Positions 61,981-64,000 of a DNA stretch of 64,000 nt are shown here, in pieces. Source of the DNA: Aradus depressus (Eukaryota > Arthropoda > Insecta > Hemiptera > Aradidae). Location of the stretch: positions 21,131,079-21,195,078 of the forward strand of contig OY759215.1 in assembly GCA_963662175.1 (NCBI GenBank), given 5' to 3'. The first letter of the stretch is position 1, and the number at the start of each line of letters is the position of its first letter. The position numbers were made by a program, and so were the translations under genes. The notes below the pieces were generated by a model. That model was not told the origin of the DNA. It saw only the letters and a program-made list of their open reading frames with translations, and did no database searches.

Positions 61981-62215
61981 TTACGATTAGGGGGATGCTT
62001 TGCATAAAAACTCAAATAACTGCCGTTGCAACGAATGTATCGGATATTAAATTTTATATTTAAATTAAAAACCTCATAAGCACCTAAATTGGTCAAAAGG
62101 AAGAGGAGAGGATCAGAAGAGAGGGGTAAACTCAAAACCCTAAAAACTGACAATGTAATATTATTAAATGTTATATCAGGATTGAAAAGCTATAAATTTT
62201 AAATATACCGAGAAA
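61981..62215 (-). mobile_element. X-family body fragment
   Basis: ATAACTGCCGTTGCAACGAA, GGTCAAAAGGAAGAGGAGAG and ACTCAAAACCCTAAAAACTG. Confidence 0.6.
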
Positions 62216-62990
62216 TTATAGGAAGAGAGCAAACTTAGTTAAGCTGAAGAAGTTTATTACTAGTTATTTACATAAGATTTTTTTTTTTTTAGTAAAAACA
62301 GGAAATTTTTGACCTATTACATAAAAATGGAATACAATTCTTCATTGAAGGTTTTTCCCAAAAGAAAAATGCAATGACAAAGATCTGCCTGATCTTTTTA
62401 CATTCTTGGAAAATTTACTGCACTTATTGTAGACATTTCTCTTCCTATTATATTTCTCGGATATCATATAACCAGTGTTTGTTATTGTAAAATTAGCTTG
62501 GTTACAGAGAAGCGTTATCATGAGCCAAGTCAGCAATCCAGGAACTGTATTAACTGTTGGTTGAAGCTGCAAAATATAACACCGCACACTGACCCACAAC
62601 CAACACAACATCAAATGTGAAATAAACGCTAATATTTTACTTGCCCATATGAAGTCGTTTTCCGTCAGAAATTCGATGTTTAGTTTTCACCGGAATTTCA
62701 AGTTTTTCACTCTTTCCAAAAATGAAAAAAAAAAAAAAATTGTGATATGGCCAATACAGAACTTTCTCATACGAGCCACGCTTACAGATCACTCATTTTC
62801 CCCCTTCTCAAAATTATTTCATACTGGCATTACTGGGTATTAGAATGTCTACTCTCAAGATAACGCTGTACAAAGAGACAAAATGAAATGATTCTGAGAA
62901 GGGGAGGGGTAGAGAGACGATATGTTCTTAACTCTTGTCATTCGCCTTCACTCTCCACTTTTTGTACCAGGATATCAGGTGTTCCTTAGA
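62216..62990. other. Unassigned
   Basis: A T-run at 62279-62291, an A-run at 62725-62738, and X-like CGTTTTCCGTCAGAAATTCG at 62655. The minus-strand frame at 62342-62614 is unrecognised. Confidence 0.3.
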
Positions 62991-62994
62991 GGTA

Positions 62995-63180
62995 ATACGA
63001 AATTTAATTTAAAAATTCAGAAGTTTCTAACCCGCTGATTCCAAAAATGAAAAAAAAAAGTGTCTCAGGTAGGGAGAGCGATTTAATGGGTTAAATCGTT
63101 CTGGTGAAGTACATTGCCGGTGAATCATCAACGATTTTTTTATTTTCTTATCAGATACTGGGGAAGTTGAAGTGAGATTA
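62995..63180 (-). mobile_element. X-family start and end modules
   Basis: GGGAGAGCGATTTAATGG, GTGAAGTACATTGCCGGTGA, ATCATCAACGA, then TATCAGATACTGGGGAAG. Confidence 0.6.
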
Positions 63181-63424
63181 AAATCCTACCAAAAAAAAAT
63201 GTTATCATATTTACAGGCTCGTAAGACGATACGATACATGAAAAAAGTAACACTCCACAATGATCTTATGATAAACATAGTACTTCAAGGCAAAAATAAT
63301 AAGGCAAATCACTAGTAAAATACTTCCCCAGCTTGTAATAAACTGACAAACTAAGTCATAAACCGGATTTCTGCAATCGAACCAATAAAAGGTATGAAAA
63401 TTAGGGACGATTTATTTTTTATTT

Positions 63425-63565
63425 ATTTTACAAACAGATATTTACAATTGTATAAAAAATAAATACAACAAGCAAATGTACTAAGAGAGAGATAATGTCA
63501 ATGTCAAAATGTAAAGAGGGGTGAAATCACCCAGTAGTGACACTCCCTAGTCACTGAGTTACTCT
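63425..63565 (+). repeat. Repeat family Z, copy 2
   Basis: ATACAACAAGCAAATGTACT, AATCACCCAGTAGTGACACT and CCCTAGTCACTG match 20505-20650. Confidence 0.6.
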
Positions 63566-63667
63566 CATTTGTAATTAATCACTGTCATTGCTGCTGCTAA
63601 GGAGGTCTCTAGACCATTGACGCTAAAGTCATCGTTGGAGGGCACGGACTAAAAGATTATTGTGGGA

Positions 63668-63802
63668 ACTAAGAGACGTTAAGCTATGGTCCCGAGCCTG
63701 TGCGATGTCTGATACTTGTTAAAGACCCTCTGTTAATAAACCTAGGTAGGCAAAATTGAGATCTCCCATAGTAGAGTCGGGCTCATGTCCATCAGAGCGG
63801 AC
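63668..63802 (+). mobile_element. SINE core and 3' fragment
   Basis: GAGACGTTAAGCTATGGTCC, CGAGCCTGTGCGATGTC, CATAGTAGAGTCGGGCTCAT. It breaks at CCATCAGAGCG. Confidence 0.75.
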
Positions 63803-64000
63803 TTTAATAATCAGCTATTGATTTTAACACCAAGTCGATTGGTTTCTGAGGGAGAGCGAAAATTTAATTTATTAATTACTACTGGGGAGACTTCACCCAT
63901 AAACTGTAATAACTGTCCATGTAATGGATGTGTCGATACGACATTGGTATCTACTTCGAGAACCCCATAAGGACAATGCCTATTGATTTAGAGGCAAATC
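63803..64000 (-). mobile_element. X-family body fragment at window end
   Basis: AATCAGCTATTGATTTTAAC, CTGAGGGAGAGCGAAAATTT, TAACTGTCCATGTAATGGAT and GACAATGCCTATTGATTTAG, truncated by the window edge. Confidence 0.65.

Overview
This 64-kb window looks like non-genic, repeat-dense nuclear DNA of an invertebrate animal, most likely an arthropod; the species cannot be named from the sequence. It is AT-rich by eye, full of microsatellites and homopolymers, and has no operons, rRNA or complete protein-coding gene. Everything recognisable in it is a mobile element, a mobile-element relic or a tandem repeat. Two features point to arthropods: the best-preserved copies of the main SINE end in (CCTAA)n, the complement of the arthropod telomere repeat, and one DNA transposon carries an N-terminal helix-turn-helix of the kind common in arthropod mariner/IS630-like elements.

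The commonest element is one tRNA-headed SINE, about 340 bp when full length, with roughly 28 copies or fragments on both strands. It has pol III A- and B-box-like motifs, a conserved middle containing GGATGGGACGTTAAG, and a 3' end reading GCATGAGTCATAA followed by (CCTAA)n or (CTAA)n. Three copies have clear 12-13-bp target-site duplications (17690-18035, 44043-44388, 53023-53268). Next is an internally repetitive non-coding family, called X here, whose end is an imperfect palindrome (CTTCCCCTATAC, then GTATAGCTGGGGAAG). More than twenty pieces of X lie across the window and act as the substrate into which other elements inserted.

Coding relics are all transposon-derived. There are C-terminal ends of non-LTR retrotransposon ORF2 at 401, 12986, 13490, 13946, 39605, 41010, 46870, 49276 and 61512, and reverse-transcriptase palm fragments at 33799 and 52877. 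There are also two internally deleted DNA transposons: a mariner/IS630-like one with very long inverted repeats at 6027-7878 and a pogo/Tigger-like one at 37314-37960. Non-autonomous DNA elements include two pogo-like MITEs (15321, 47567) and a 262-bp MITE with 31-bp perfect inverted repeats (33534).

Layout: 1-5.9 kb, LINE 3' ends, a candidate host terminal exon (2634-2728), a foldback and an old SINE; 6.0-7.9 kb, the long-TIR transposon; 9.5-19.7 kb, mixed LINE ends, SINEs and X; 22.2-23.9 kb, a 370-bp-arm inverted repeat; 24.4-27.8 kb, an unusual complex of TGTCA minisatellite and a 69-bp tRNA-like satellite inside duplicated flanks; 28.1-28.7 kb, a 106-bp array that reverses orientation at its centre; 30.6-32.8 kb, an inverted repeat interrupted by (TA)n and two SINEs; 33.5-38.0 kb, RT relic, MITE and Tigger relic; 39.6-41.4 kb, a 103-bp tandem expansion of LINE ORF2, a large palindrome and a Jockey end; 42.4-48.9 kb, a duplicate of the 4.6-5.5-kb segment and a clear nest (X > LINE and MITE); 49-55 kb, RTE-like ORF2, SINEs and a SINE-interrupted RT; 56.3-59.4 kb, three minisatellites; 59.9-64 kb, X pieces and a SINE/LINE chimera.

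Four low-confidence stretches could be host or unknown coding sequence (2634-2728, 12438-12560, 55195-55560, 58365-58625). The most unusual structures are the 69-bp tRNA-like satellite, the X family, the tail-to-tail palindromes (one with an inverted centre relative to its paralogue) and the telomere-like SINE tails.
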